Shown piece after piece: positions 24,570 to 32,725 of a stretch of DNA of 36,945 nt. Each line of letters opens with the position of its first letter. Position 1 is the stretch's first letter. Origin of the DNA: an uncultured Pirellulaceae bacterium (GTDB lineage Bacteria; Planctomycetota; Planctomycetia; Pirellulales; Pirellulaceae); assembly GCA_937944405.1 (NCBI GenBank), contig CALDYR010000046.1, positions 1 to 36,945 on the forward strand, in the 5' to 3' direction. Position numbers and translations under genes: made by a program. The notes below the pieces were generated by a model. The model ran no database searches and was not told the DNA's origin. It was given only the letters and a program-made list of their open reading frames with translations.

Positions 24570-26087
24570 TTAAAGTTTGCAGTAATTGGTGTCTTGCGTA
24601 AGTTCGCGGCACGGATTTCTCCATGTCAAATCACTGGGTTCAACCATTTCATTGGCCGCCAAGGGCCCCCATGTTCCGGCCGGGTATCCGTAAACCGGGA
24701 TCGAAGGATCGTTCTTCCACCCGTTCAGGATGGGTTCGACAAATCGCCACGATGCTTCGACGCTGTCACCGTGGGCGTACAGCGTCGCGTCGCCTTTCAT
24801 ACAGTCCAACAACAGACGTTCGTACGCTTCAGGCACATTGCCTTCGCTGAGGTCGCTGTAATGGAAATCCATGCCCACGTTTTTGACTTTGAATCCCTGC
24901 CCGGGAACCTTCATTCCGAACTTCAACAGCAACCCTTCGTCGGGTTGAATGCGGATCACCAATTGGTTGTGGGACTGCACGTAGGAGTCCGCGTGGTTGA
25001 ACAAATGGTGGGGGGGTTTCTTAAAAGTGATCGCGATTTCGGTAACTTTAGTTGGCATACGTTTGCCGGTGCGGATGTAAAAAGGAACGTTCGCCCACCG
25101 CCAGTTATCAATGAAGAACTTGATCGCGGCAAAGGTCTCTGTTTTCGAATCGTCGGGAACCCCTTCTTCCTCACGATATCCGTTGACCATTTTTCCGCCC
25201 ATTTCCGACGCCATATATTGGCCGCGGATGGAGTACTGGGCGACTTGGTCGGCGGTGATCGGTCGTAATGACTGAAACAGTTTGGCTTTTTCACTACGAA
25301 TGGAATCGGCGGTCGGCGAAATAGGCGGCTCCATCGCGACATGAGCCACAATTTGCATCAGATGATTCTGCAGCATATCGCGCAACGCACCGGAGGTATC
25401 ATAATAGCCCCCTCGATTTCCGACGCCCAAAGTTTCAGCGGACGTGATTTCGATATGGTGGATATAGTTCCGATTCCACAGCGGTTCAAACACGCCGTTA
25501 GAAAACCGTGTGACCAGCAAATTCTGCACCGTTTCTTTACCCAAGTAATGGTCGATGCGATAAATCTCTTCTTCGGGAAAATGCTCTTTCAGGCTTTTGT
25601 TAAGACTCTGCGCGGTGGCCAGATCGTAGCCAAAAGGTTTCTCAATCACCAAACGACGGTAACCTTCGGTAGCATCATTGAGCCCATGAGCGGCTAAAAA
25701 ACGGGGGATTTTATCGTACAAAACCGGTGGCGTCGAAAGATAGAAGATCACGTTGCCTTCGGTCGAAAATTGTTGATCGAGCGCTTTGACGCGATCAGCG
25801 ACCTTGGCATAGTCGGCTTCGACGTTGGTGTCGATCGGCTGGTAGAACAATTTCTCAGCGAACGCTTTTTTGTGCGTCTCGGATTCCCCTTCAATCGAAT
25901 GAAGATCGTTCTCCAGAAACGCCTTGTCACGAAAATCGTCGTCCGACAGCGCGCTGCGGCTGACCCCTAAAAGGGCAAAGTTATCCGGAAGCAACCCGCA
26001 CTTAAAAAGGTCGTAAACAGCAGGCACAAGCTTGCGTCGAGCTAAATCTCCCGACGCTCCGAAGATGACAAAAATCAACGGTTTCAT
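24570..26087 (-). CDS. zwf: Glucose-6-phosphate 1-dehydrogenase
   Basis: Oxidises glucose-6-phosphate to 6-phosphogluconolactone with NAD(P)+, the entry step of the oxidative pentose phosphate pathway. I chose the ATG at 26087 (505 residues). The frame is open to 26198, but the extra 37 codons overlap the upstream DinB-like gene and do not look like protein. The nucleotide-binding motif is VIFGASGDLARRK at the N-terminus. The active-site block RIDHYLGKE lies at 177-185, with the EKPFG motif at 149-153. The length is normal for the family. It is followed by pgl and preceded by the DinB-like gene 44 bases upstream; gnd lies further upstream on the same strand. Confidence 0.96.
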   Translation of the reverse strand: MKPLIFVIFGASGDLARRKLVPAVYDLFKCGLLPDNFALLGVSRSALSDDDFRDKAFLENDLHSIEGESETHKKAFAEKLFYQPIDTNVEADYAKVADRVKALDQQFSTEGNVIFYLSTPPVLYDKIPRFLAAHGLNDATEGYRRLVIEKPFGYDLATAQSLNKSLKEHFPEEEIYRIDHYLGKETVQNLLVTRFSNGVFEPLWNRNYIHHIEITSAETLGVGNRGGYYDTSGALRDMLQNHLMQIVAHVAMEPPISPTADSIRSEKAKLFQSLRPITADQVAQYSIRGQYMASEMGGKMVNGYREEEGVPDDSKTETFAAIKFFIDNWRWANVPFYIRTGKRMPTKVTEIAITFKKPPHHLFNHADSYVQSHNQLVIRIQPDEGLLLKFGMKVPGQGFKVKNVGMDFHYSDLSEGNVPEAYERLLLDCMKGDATLYAHGDSVEASWRFVEPILNGWKNDPSIPVYGYPAGTWGPLAANEMVEPSDLTWRNPCRELTQDTNYCKL

Positions 26088-26131
26088 TTTTTCTGATTGC
26101 ACAGCGAATCCTAAAAGTATCAACGCAACAG

Positions 26132-26620
26132 TTAAATCACAACATCGCGGCCAAGCTGCCGCCGCACCACCACCCACTGACCGGCGTGCATCATCCAATG
26201 CGATCCCATCATGTTCGCCAGCGCGCCGAGTGTCGGCGCGTAGGCTTTCATGCTCTCCGGGCCAGGTTTGTCGAAGTCTTCATCCGACATTCCCACGATG
26301 ACATCCAAAACGGCTTCGTGTTGACGGGCTGCGATCTTCATCAGCATAGACTTGGGCACAAAATCATTCGCGTTATCGCTGCCCGCGGTTTCGCGCGAGT
26401 ACTTGTCCGCAAATCCTTCCGGCAGTGCGGGAATACCATCACCGCACGCCGATGCCATCGCGTGCTCCGACGCGATCAAATGACCGACTTGCCAGTTGAT
26501 ATGGTTGCACTCGGGGTGCGGGCGCTGCATCGCCTCTTCGTCGGTTAGGTCTGCTAAATAAGTCCCACACACCATCGCTGATGTTTTGAGATTGGTCACA
26601 AAGGCTTCACGAATATCCAT
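26132..26620 (-). CDS. DinB/YfiT-like putative metal-binding protein
   Basis: A 162-residue four-helix-bundle protein of the DinB superfamily, whose members often bind a divalent metal and include thiol-dependent transferases and hydrolases. Histidines in the expected places are in the GHLIASEH segment (about 46-53) and in the C-terminal GSHWMMHAGQW segment (about 139-149), with H100 possible between them. The function is unknown. It sits in the pentose phosphate block between gnd and zwf on the same strand, which is either chance or a hint at a redox-linked role. The N-terminus MDIREAF is a typical family start. Confidence 0.8.
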   Translation of the reverse strand: MDIREAFVTNLKTSAMVCGTYLADLTDEEAMQRPHPECNHINWQVGHLIASEHAMASACGDGIPALPEGFADKYSRETAGSDNANDFVPKSMLMKIAARQHEAVLDVIVGMSDEDFDKPGPESMKAYAPTLGALANMMGSHWMMHAGQWVVVRRQLGRDVVI

Positions 26621-26769
26621 AGGGTCTCCTGGGAATTTTTAAAGTGATCGAGAACGCTCGCACAAACACCAGCGTCCACGAGCAGTGCCATCGCAATCGC
26701 CACCGCCATCTGGCATCTGGCATCATCATTCAGTTTGCTTGAAACCAGCCCGCGATTGCCGCCCACCAC

Positions 26770-28227
26770 CTAAACGTCGTATGTGGTCGACGATGTTGTC
26801 CCACCGCGCCCGGTCCAGTTGGTATGGAAAAACTCTCCACGTGGTTTATCAACCCGTTCGTAGGTGTGCGCCCCGAAGTAATCGCGTTGAGCCTGAAGTA
26901 GATTCGCCGGCAGCCGTTGGGTGCGGTACCCGTCGTAATACGCCAACGCCGCACCGATCGCAGGCATTGGAATTCCCAGCGCAACGGCCGTGGAAACGAC
27001 CCGACGCCAAGAAGCTTGAGCGTTTTCGACAGCCTTCTCGAAAAATTCGTCCAACAGTAGGTTGGTCAGCATTGGGTCTTTTTCAAACGCGTCGCGGATG
27101 TTGTTGAGGAAACGGCTGCGGATGATACAACCGCCGCGCCACATCAGCGCGATGCCGCCGTAGTTCAACTGCCAATCACGTTCGTCGGAGACGGCTCGCA
27201 TTAGCTGATATCCTTGAGCGTAAGAAACGATTTTCGAAGCATAGAGCGCCTGTTCGAGGTCCGCCACCATTGCGGTTTTGTCACCTTCGAATTTGACATC
27301 GGGTCCGTTGAGCGATTTGGCGGCAACGACACGTTCTTCTTTGAGCGCTGAAATACATCGCGCGAAAACGGCTTCTCCGATCAACGTCAGAGGCTGCCCA
27401 ACTTCCAAAGCCGAAATCGCCGTCCATTTCCCGGTTCCTTTCTGCCCCGCGCGATCCATAATCAAATCGACGGTGTGTTCACCTGTTTCTTGGTCGACAT
27501 GGCCGAAGATATCGCGTGTGATTTCAACCAAGTAGCTGTCCAGAACCCCATCGTTCCATTTGGAGAACACCTCGTGGAGCTCCTGATTGGACATCCCCAA
27601 TCCGTCTTTCATCATCTGGTACGTTTCGCAGATCATCTGCATGTCACCGTATTCGATGCCGTTGTGTACCATTTTAACGAAATGTCCGGCACCGCCGCGT
27701 CCTACCCAATCACAGCACGGTTCGCCCTTATCCGTTTTCGCGCTAATCGCTTGGAAGATATCTTTCACGTGCGGCCAGGCGTCAGGATTTCCGCCGGGCA
27801 TAATACTGGGGCCTTTGAGGGCGCCTTCTTCACCACCTGAAACACCAGTCCCGATGAATAAAATTCCTTTGGCCGCGAGATCTTCGGTGCGGCGAACGCT
27901 GTCGGGGAATTCGCTGTTGCCACCGTCGATGATGATGTCACCTTTGTCTAAATGCGGCACCAATCCATCGATCACCATGTCGACCGGTTTCCCCGCTTTG
28001 ACCATGATCATAATGCGACGCGGACTTTTCAAAGACGCCACCAATTCTTCAGGTGTGCGGGTACCCAGAATCGTTTTACCTTTAGCGCGCCCCTCCATAA
28101 AATCGTCGACCTTTTGAGTCGTTCGATTATAAACAGAGACGGTAAAGCCCTTGCTGGCCATGTTAAGAACGAGGTTTTCACCCATTACGGCGAGGCCGAT
28201 GAGGCCGATGTCTGCTGCTTCTGACAA
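26770..28227 (-). CDS. gnd: 6-phosphogluconate dehydrogenase (decarboxylating)
   Basis: Converts 6-phosphogluconate to ribulose-5-phosphate and CO2 with NADP+. I chose a TTG start at 28227 (485 residues, family length 470-490). It has a strong AGGAG (28235-28239) at a 7-base spacing, and the protein then begins MSEAADIGLIGL, as expected. The frame is open to 28329, but that stretch is not family-like. Features are the nucleotide-binding GLAVMGENL motif, the GVSGGEEGALKGPSIMPGG block, the catalytic K-M-V-H-N-G-I-E-Y-G-D region and the C-terminal helical domain ending in a Gly/Thr tail. With zwf and pgl it completes the oxidative branch. A possible promoter lies at 28261-28288. Confidence 0.96.
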   Translation of the reverse strand: MSEAADIGLIGLAVMGENLVLNMASKGFTVSVYNRTTQKVDDFMEGRAKGKTILGTRTPEELVASLKSPRRIMIMVKAGKPVDMVIDGLVPHLDKGDIIIDGGNSEFPDSVRRTEDLAAKGILFIGTGVSGGEEGALKGPSIMPGGNPDAWPHVKDIFQAISAKTDKGEPCCDWVGRGGAGHFVKMVHNGIEYGDMQMICETYQMMKDGLGMSNQELHEVFSKWNDGVLDSYLVEITRDIFGHVDQETGEHTVDLIMDRAGQKGTGKWTAISALEVGQPLTLIGEAVFARCISALKEERVVAAKSLNGPDVKFEGDKTAMVADLEQALYASKIVSYAQGYQLMRAVSDERDWQLNYGGIALMWRGGCIIRSRFLNNIRDAFEKDPMLTNLLLDEFFEKAVENAQASWRRVVSTAVALGIPMPAIGAALAYYDGYRTQRLPANLLQAQRDYFGAHTYERVDKPRGEFFHTNWTGRGGTTSSTTYDV

Positions 28228-28670
28228 GAGATAGCTCCTATGGAAAAAATGACAGCGTGTAATATAACGGAACGAAATTCGGTGGTAAGCTGCCCATTGA
28301 ATCCGGCGGGAAAATTCTCGCAACTGCACTTACTCTTTGGGGAAAATTAGGGCACACAGTCCTCCGGCAACCACGATTAACGGATTTGGCACCTCGGAGC
28401 GCTCTCAATATCGGACTTTCGACATCCGGTCGATGAAGTTTTGACGAAACTGGATTGATGCAAACGGCGCCACGCCAGTCGATCGACTTGCGGGTATCGG
28501 GCCTCCATGTCGTTGTGAATGCGAACTGGCAAAACAGGCGGCGTCCCAATGACGCTCTATATTTTGTCTTCATTGACGTACCCGGCCACTGTTTTGTTAA
28601 AACGCGCTCTCAAAAAAAAGCGCCCTCAACACTGACACTTTTCACCCACACTTTTTACGGACCGAGCAAT
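28228..28670. other. Divergent intergenic region
   Basis: This 443-base gap separates gnd (minus) from the UvrA-like gene (plus). A candidate gnd promoter is at 28261-28288. An in-frame run of 72 codons from 28455 is continuous with the UvrA frame but does not look like protein. I see no clear promoter for the UvrA-like gene. Confidence 0.5.
28261..28288 (-). promoter_or_regulatory. Candidate sigma-70-type promoter of gnd
   Basis: On the minus strand, TTACCA (complement of 28283-28288) is separated by 16 bases from TATATT (complement of 28261-28266). The match to consensus is 4/6 and 5/6. Transcription would begin near 28254, about 27 bases before the TTG start, leaving room for the AGGAG site. 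Confidence 0.5.
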
Positions 28671-31514
28671 ATGCCAATCGACGCGCCATCCGGCAACGAT
28701 GCTCCCGGCAACTTCATTTCGATCGCAGGGGCGCGAGCCAACAATCTAAAAAATATCGATCTCGCGATTCCGCGCGACGCACTGGTGGTCATCACCGGGC
28801 CCAGCGGCAGCGGAAAAAGCTCGCTGGCCTTTGACACCCTTTTCGCGGAAGGCCAACGCCAGTTCTTTGCCAGCCAATCTTTAGCCACCGCTCAATACTT
28901 TAATCAACTCCCGCGCCCCGACGTGGACGCTATCAGCGGTTTGCCGCCGACACTGTCCTTAGATCAGAATCTTGGCAGCGCAAACCCGCGATCAACCGTC
29001 GGCACGATCAGCGAAATTTACGACTACCTGCGATTGTTGATGGCGAAGGCCGGTGACGTAAAATGCGTCCAATGTCAGCAACCAATCCAGCAACAAACGG
29101 CGGCTGAAATTTGTGACCATATTTTGGAACTGCCCGCCGGTGCGCGGCTGATGCTTTTGTCCCCCATCGTCGACCAACGCAAAGGCAATCACTTAGATAC
29201 GCTGAAAAAGATCCGCCGTGAACGACTGGTGCGCGTACGGGTTGACGGTGAAGTGTTGGACATCGACCACGTACCGCCGCTGGACAGCGCATTGCCCCAC
29301 ACGATCGAAGCGGTGACCGATCGTATTATCGTGAAACCGGGAATCGAAGATCGACTGATGAAAGCGATCGAACTTTCGGTGCAGCTAAGCGGCGGGACCG
29401 TCCTGGTCAGCTGGATCGCCCCCGATCAGATGGACGCTGCGTCCAAAACGGACACGTCGCGCTGGTCCCAACGCATCTACAGCACCGTTTACGCATGCCC
29501 AAATTGCGACATTCACTACTCCGAAATCGAACCACGCACTTTTAGCTTCAACAGCCCTTTTGGCGCTTGTCAAAGCTGCAACGGATTAGGATGCTCAATT
29601 CACTTCGACCCCGCACAGGTCATCGCCGATCGCGAAAAATCGATCACCGATCGAGGGATCTCTGTTTGGGACCACCTGACCAACGCCGCCTATCAAAAAA
29701 AGATTAAGCAACTGACTGCGGTCTTGGAATCCGTCCTTTGGGACGCCGATTCGCCGCTGTCTGAAATGTCCGATGGGACATGGGAACGGTTCCTGTACCA
29801 GCACGACGCTTCGGCGCCTGGACTGATGTTGGTGCTGGAAAAGGAACTGGTGCTCACCGATGACCAACAGTGGTGCGACAGGTTGATTGACATGGAGACG
29901 CGCTTGCCGTGTCCCGACTGTGGCAGCAGTCGCCTCAACGATCGGGCGAACTCGGTTTTCTTGGCCGATCACAACATGGCGCAGATCGTCGCGATGCCGC
30001 TGGATGAGGCGCTGGGGTGGTTTCAATCGATCCGTTACGATGACCAACGCGCTATCGTCGCCCAACCGTTATTGGATGCGATTACCAAACGGCTAAGCTT
30101 CCTGGTCGAAGTCGGCGTCGCCTATTTAACGCTCGGACGTGCCACCGACACGCTCTCGGGAGGCGAACACCAGCGCGTACGATTGGGAACGTCTATCGGA
30201 ACCGGGCTGACCAACGTCTGCTATATCTTGGACGAACCTTCGATCGGTTTACATCCGCGCGACAACGACCGTTTGATTGATTCGATTCTAAAACTAAAAG
30301 CCGCCGGAAATTCGATGGTCGTCGTCGAACATGACCAGCGCATTATCATGGCCGCCGACTACGTGATCGACGTCGGCCCGGGCGCCGGGAGAAACGGCGG
30401 CATCATCGTCGCACACGGCACGGTCCCACAGTTAATCGCGTCCGATCAAAGCTTAACCGGGAAATTTCTATCCGGCGAAACGCAATGTGCTGCTCGGGAG
30501 CAACGTCGGGCCATCGATCAAAGTCGACGGATCACCATCACAGGAGCGTCGGGTTTCAATCTCAATTCGGTCGACGTCGATATACCGCTGGGCGTTTTGG
30601 TTTGTGTCACCGGAGTCAGCGGCAGCGGGAAAAGCACGTTGATCAACGAGACTTTAGTCCCCGCCGCAAAACGCCATTTGGAACTGGTGTCTTTACCACC
30701 GGCCCAACATGATGCGATCCTGGGACTGGAACAGATTGACTCTTTAGTTTGCGTCGATCAAAAGCCGATCGGCCGGTCGCCAAGAAGCTGTTTGGCGACT
30801 TACACGGATCTTTTGGATCAGTTTCGCAAGATTTTTGCCGTGACAAAAATTGCCAAACAGCGCGGATATTCTGCGTCGAGATTTAGTTTCAACTCAAAAT
30901 CGGGCGCTTGCGAAAATTGTGCAGGGCAGGGGTTTGAAAAAGTTAAACTGAAGTTCCTGCCAGATGTCTTTGTCAAATGTGACGTATGCGCAGGGCGCCG
31001 ATTCAACCCCAGCACCTTGCAAGCCCGGTTCGGTGATTTTTCGATCGCGGACGTTCTGGAGATGACCGCCGAACAAGCCCTCAAACAGTTTACCGGTTTT
31101 AGCCGCATTTGTTCGACGTTGGAATGTTTAGTCGACGTGGGATTAGGCTATATTCAGTTAGGCCAACCCGCGACCACGCTTTCGGGGGGCGAAGCACAAC
31201 GGATTAAACTGGCAAATCATCTTTCCAGCCCCAAGCAAGGACATACGCTGTACATTTTGGACGAACCCACCACCGGTTTGCATTTCGCGGACATTGCGGA
31301 CCTGTTGGAAGTGATCAATAGGATCGTCGATGCCGGTAACTCTGTCATCGTCATCGAACACAACTTAGACGTCGTCAAAACCGCCGATTGGGTCATTGAT
31401 CTGGGCCCTGAAGGCGGCAGTGGCGGTGGCGAAGTGATCGCGACCGGAACGCCGGAACACGTCGCGACCATTGCCCGTTCTCATACCGGTAGGTTTTTAA
31501 GCCGTTCGCTTTAA
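28671..31514 (+). CDS. UvrA-like excinuclease ATPase, divergent
   Basis: UvrA recognises bulky DNA damage and loads UvrB in nucleotide excision repair. I chose ATG 28671 (947 residues, the usual UvrA length). The first ATPase half has GPSGSGKS (43-50), a DNA- and UvrB-binding insert (about 110-240), the zinc finger CPNC...CQSC, LSGGEHQR and LDEPSIGLHPRD. The second half has VSGSGKST, the zinc finger CENC...CDVC, LSGGEAQR and LDEPTTGLHFAD. Parts of the N-terminal half depart from canonical UvrA: FASQSLATAQYF replaces the usual Y-V-E-S-L-S-A-Y-A-R-Q-F. It is therefore better called UvrA-like, either a paralogue or a fast-evolving sole UvrA. There is no Shine-Dalgarno sequence, and uvrB is not in the window. 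Confidence 0.88.
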   Translation: MPIDAPSGNDAPGNFISIAGARANNLKNIDLAIPRDALVVITGPSGSGKSSLAFDTLFAEGQRQFFASQSLATAQYFNQLPRPDVDAISGLPPTLSLDQNLGSANPRSTVGTISEIYDYLRLLMAKAGDVKCVQCQQPIQQQTAAEICDHILELPAGARLMLLSPIVDQRKGNHLDTLKKIRRERLVRVRVDGEVLDIDHVPPLDSALPHTIEAVTDRIIVKPGIEDRLMKAIELSVQLSGGTVLVSWIAPDQMDAASKTDTSRWSQRIYSTVYACPNCDIHYSEIEPRTFSFNSPFGACQSCNGLGCSIHFDPAQVIADREKSITDRGISVWDHLTNAAYQKKIKQLTAVLESVLWDADSPLSEMSDGTWERFLYQHDASAPGLMLVLEKELVLTDDQQWCDRLIDMETRLPCPDCGSSRLNDRANSVFLADHNMAQIVAMPLDEALGWFQSIRYDDQRAIVAQPLLDAITKRLSFLVEVGVAYLTLGRATDTLSGGEHQRVRLGTSIGTGLTNVCYILDEPSIGLHPRDNDRLIDSILKLKAAGNSMVVVEHDQRIIMAADYVIDVGPGAGRNGGIIVAHGTVPQLIASDQSLTGKFLSGETQCAAREQRRAIDQSRRITITGASGFNLNSVDVDIPLGVLVCVTGVSGSGKSTLINETLVPAAKRHLELVSLPPAQHDAILGLEQIDSLVCVDQKPIGRSPRSCLATYTDLLDQFRKIFAVTKIAKQRGYSASRFSFNSKSGACENCAGQGFEKVKLKFLPDVFVKCDVCAGRRFNPSTLQARFGDFSIADVLEMTAEQALKQFTGFSRICSTLECLVDVGLGYIQLGQPATTLSGGEAQRIKLANHLSSPKQGHTLYILDEPTTGLHFADIADLLEVINRIVDAGNSVIVIEHNLDVVKTADWVIDLGPEGGSGGGEVIATGTPEHVATIARSHTGRFLSRSL

Positions 31515-31580
31515 CCGGCCGGCAACACGTGCTAAGATACGCGTCTATTCGTTCGCTGACTATGTTTTTTGAGAAACTTT

Positions 31581-32297
31581 ATGAGTGTCGATTTTGGTTT
31601 ATTGCGTACGCTGCACCGAATGCACCGTCAGTTGGCTGATATTGATCAACGGCTTCGCAAAGGGCCCTTGCAGGTAAAAATTGCGACGCAAAACGAAGCT
31701 TCCTTCGCCGGTGAGCTCGACGCCACCAAATTACGTCAGAAAGAAAACCGACTGGCAACAGACCGCAAACAAATGACGATGAACGAACGCGATGCGAAAG
31801 TTCAAGACATGCAGGCGAAGCTAAACGCGGCAGGTTCCAACAAAGAATTTCAGTTACTTAAAGATCGCATCGCGGCGGACCAACAAGCCAGCAGCGTGCT
31901 GGCCGACGAAATTTTTGAAATGCTCGAAAGGCAAGACAAAATTGACGCCGACGTTGTTGTCGCGACTGAAAACCTTGAAAAATCGAAAATCGACAAAAAA
32001 CGAATCACCGAAAAAGTGACCCTCGAGATGAAGGCCTTACGGGTCGAACGCCAACGCATCGCAGAGGAACTTGCCGAAAGCGAGAAAAAACTGCCGATGG
32101 ACGTGAAGACCGACTACCGCCGCCGAGCCGACGCCAAAGGCGAAGACGCATTAGCCGAAACCGATGCCATCACCTGCGGCAATTGCCAGGTCCATCTTAC
32201 CGCTCAGATGAAGGCTTCGTTGTTGATGAAGCAAATTCTGTTCTGCCAAGGCTGCGGCGCACTGTATTATTTAAAGGAAGGCGTCACCGCTTATTGA
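31581..32297 (+). CDS. Coiled-coil protein with C4 zinc ribbon
   Basis: A 238-residue protein of the C4-type zinc-ribbon family (zf-RING_7, CdsZ-like), whose members have been linked to cell division or nucleic-acid processes in other phyla. The first 190 residues are a long charged coiled coil (Lys/Glu/Gln-rich heptads). The C-terminus carries C-x-x-C (CGNC) and, about 22 residues later, a second C-x-x-C (CQGC), a complete four-cysteine zinc site. I chose ATG 31581; an upstream in-frame TTG at 31569 is less likely. It starts 66 bases after the UvrA-like gene and may share its transcript. The precise function in planctomycetes is unknown. Confidence 0.85.
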   Translation: MSVDFGLLRTLHRMHRQLADIDQRLRKGPLQVKIATQNEASFAGELDATKLRQKENRLATDRKQMTMNERDAKVQDMQAKLNAAGSNKEFQLLKDRIAADQQASSVLADEIFEMLERQDKIDADVVVATENLEKSKIDKKRITEKVTLEMKALRVERQRIAEELAESEKKLPMDVKTDYRRRADAKGEDALAETDAITCGNCQVHLTAQMKASLLMKQILFCQGCGALYYLKEGVTAY

Positions 32298-32324
32298 TCC
32301 GGCTAACGGATGGTCCTTTGAGCC

Positions 32325-32351
32325 ACCGCGCCGACGTATCGACGGCGCGGT
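32325..32351 (+). terminator. GC-rich hairpin after the zinc-ribbon gene
   Basis: ACCGCGCCG (32325-32333), a 9-base loop, and CGGCGCGGT (32343-32351) form a perfect 9-bp stem 27 bases after the stop codon. No U-tract follows. It probably stabilises or helps end the upstream transcript. Confidence 0.5.
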
Positions 32352-32390
32352 CGATACGTTGCAATCCCATTCGATACGTTGCAATCCCAT
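32351..32390. repeat. Perfect 20-bp tandem duplication
   Basis: TCGATACGTTGCAATCCCAT occurs at 32351-32370 and 32371-32390 without mismatch. It abuts the GC-rich hairpin. Confidence 0.95.
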
Positions 32391-32643
32391 AAGCGCAATG
32401 TAATGGTTTGCTGGAATTGTTTGCGGTGATTCGACTTTCGGTCGCGATGAGGGTTATTCCGGATGCCCGGGTTATGAGCTTTCATTCTTTTTTTATCGTA
32501 TTCCCCCCGCCATTGGGCGATAAGGGTTGTACCTTCAGTCATCGGTGTTCAATCGCCGACCCCAGCGACGAGGCAACAAAATAGTTTCGCATGCCATCGT
32601 TTGATTCGAGCGTTCAATCGCCAATCTTTCGGAGCACGCACTC

Positions 32644-32680
32644 AACACGGTCAGTACCAAAAAGCTGGCCGTGTTTTTTT
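32644..32680 (+). terminator. Canonical rho-independent terminator with no gene directly upstream
   Basis: AACACGGTCAG (32644-32654) pairs with CTGGCCGTGTT (32665-32675) over 11 bp with one G-T wobble, loop of 10, followed by a T-run to 32680. The nearest upstream gene ends 347 bases earlier and has its own hairpin. This terminator therefore suggests an unannotated transcript between about 32391 and 32643, or a long 3' untranslated region. Confidence 0.8.
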
Positions 32681-32712
32681 GTTGAACCCCGGCCAAAATA
32701 TCTGCTGCCAGC

Positions 32713-32718
32713 TATAAT
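32713..32718 (+). promoter_or_regulatory. -10-like TATAAT directly before kdsD
   Basis: A perfect TATAAT ends 7 bases before ATG 32726, so initiation would fall at about the start codon and give a leaderless mRNA. No Shine-Dalgarno sequence is present, consistent with that. TTGAAC at 32682-32687 is too far away (25 bases) to be a normal -35 element. Confidence 0.3.
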
Positions 32719-32725
32719 TATCGAT

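Larger units (their letters stand above)
32298..32725. other. Intergenic region with hairpin, tandem repeat and orphan terminator
   Basis: This 428-base gap contains a hairpin (32325-32351), a 20-bp perfect duplication (32351-32390), a canonical terminator (32644-32680) and a -10-like box (32713-32718). The stretch 32391-32643 has no convincing gene. A 45-codon frame at 32447-32584 reads plausibly but resembles nothing I know. Confidence 0.55.

Noticed and set aside
24594..25268. A 224-residue frame on the + strand
   Set aside because: It lies wholly antisense to zwf, whose motifs are unambiguous; long antisense frames are common in GC-rich coding DNA.
27587..28117. A 176-residue + strand frame
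   Set aside because: Antisense to gnd, Ser/Pro-rich and without family resemblance.
28455..28670. N-terminal extension of the UvrA-like protein
   Set aside because: The 72 extra codons do not resemble UvrA; ATG 28671 gives the normal family start and length.
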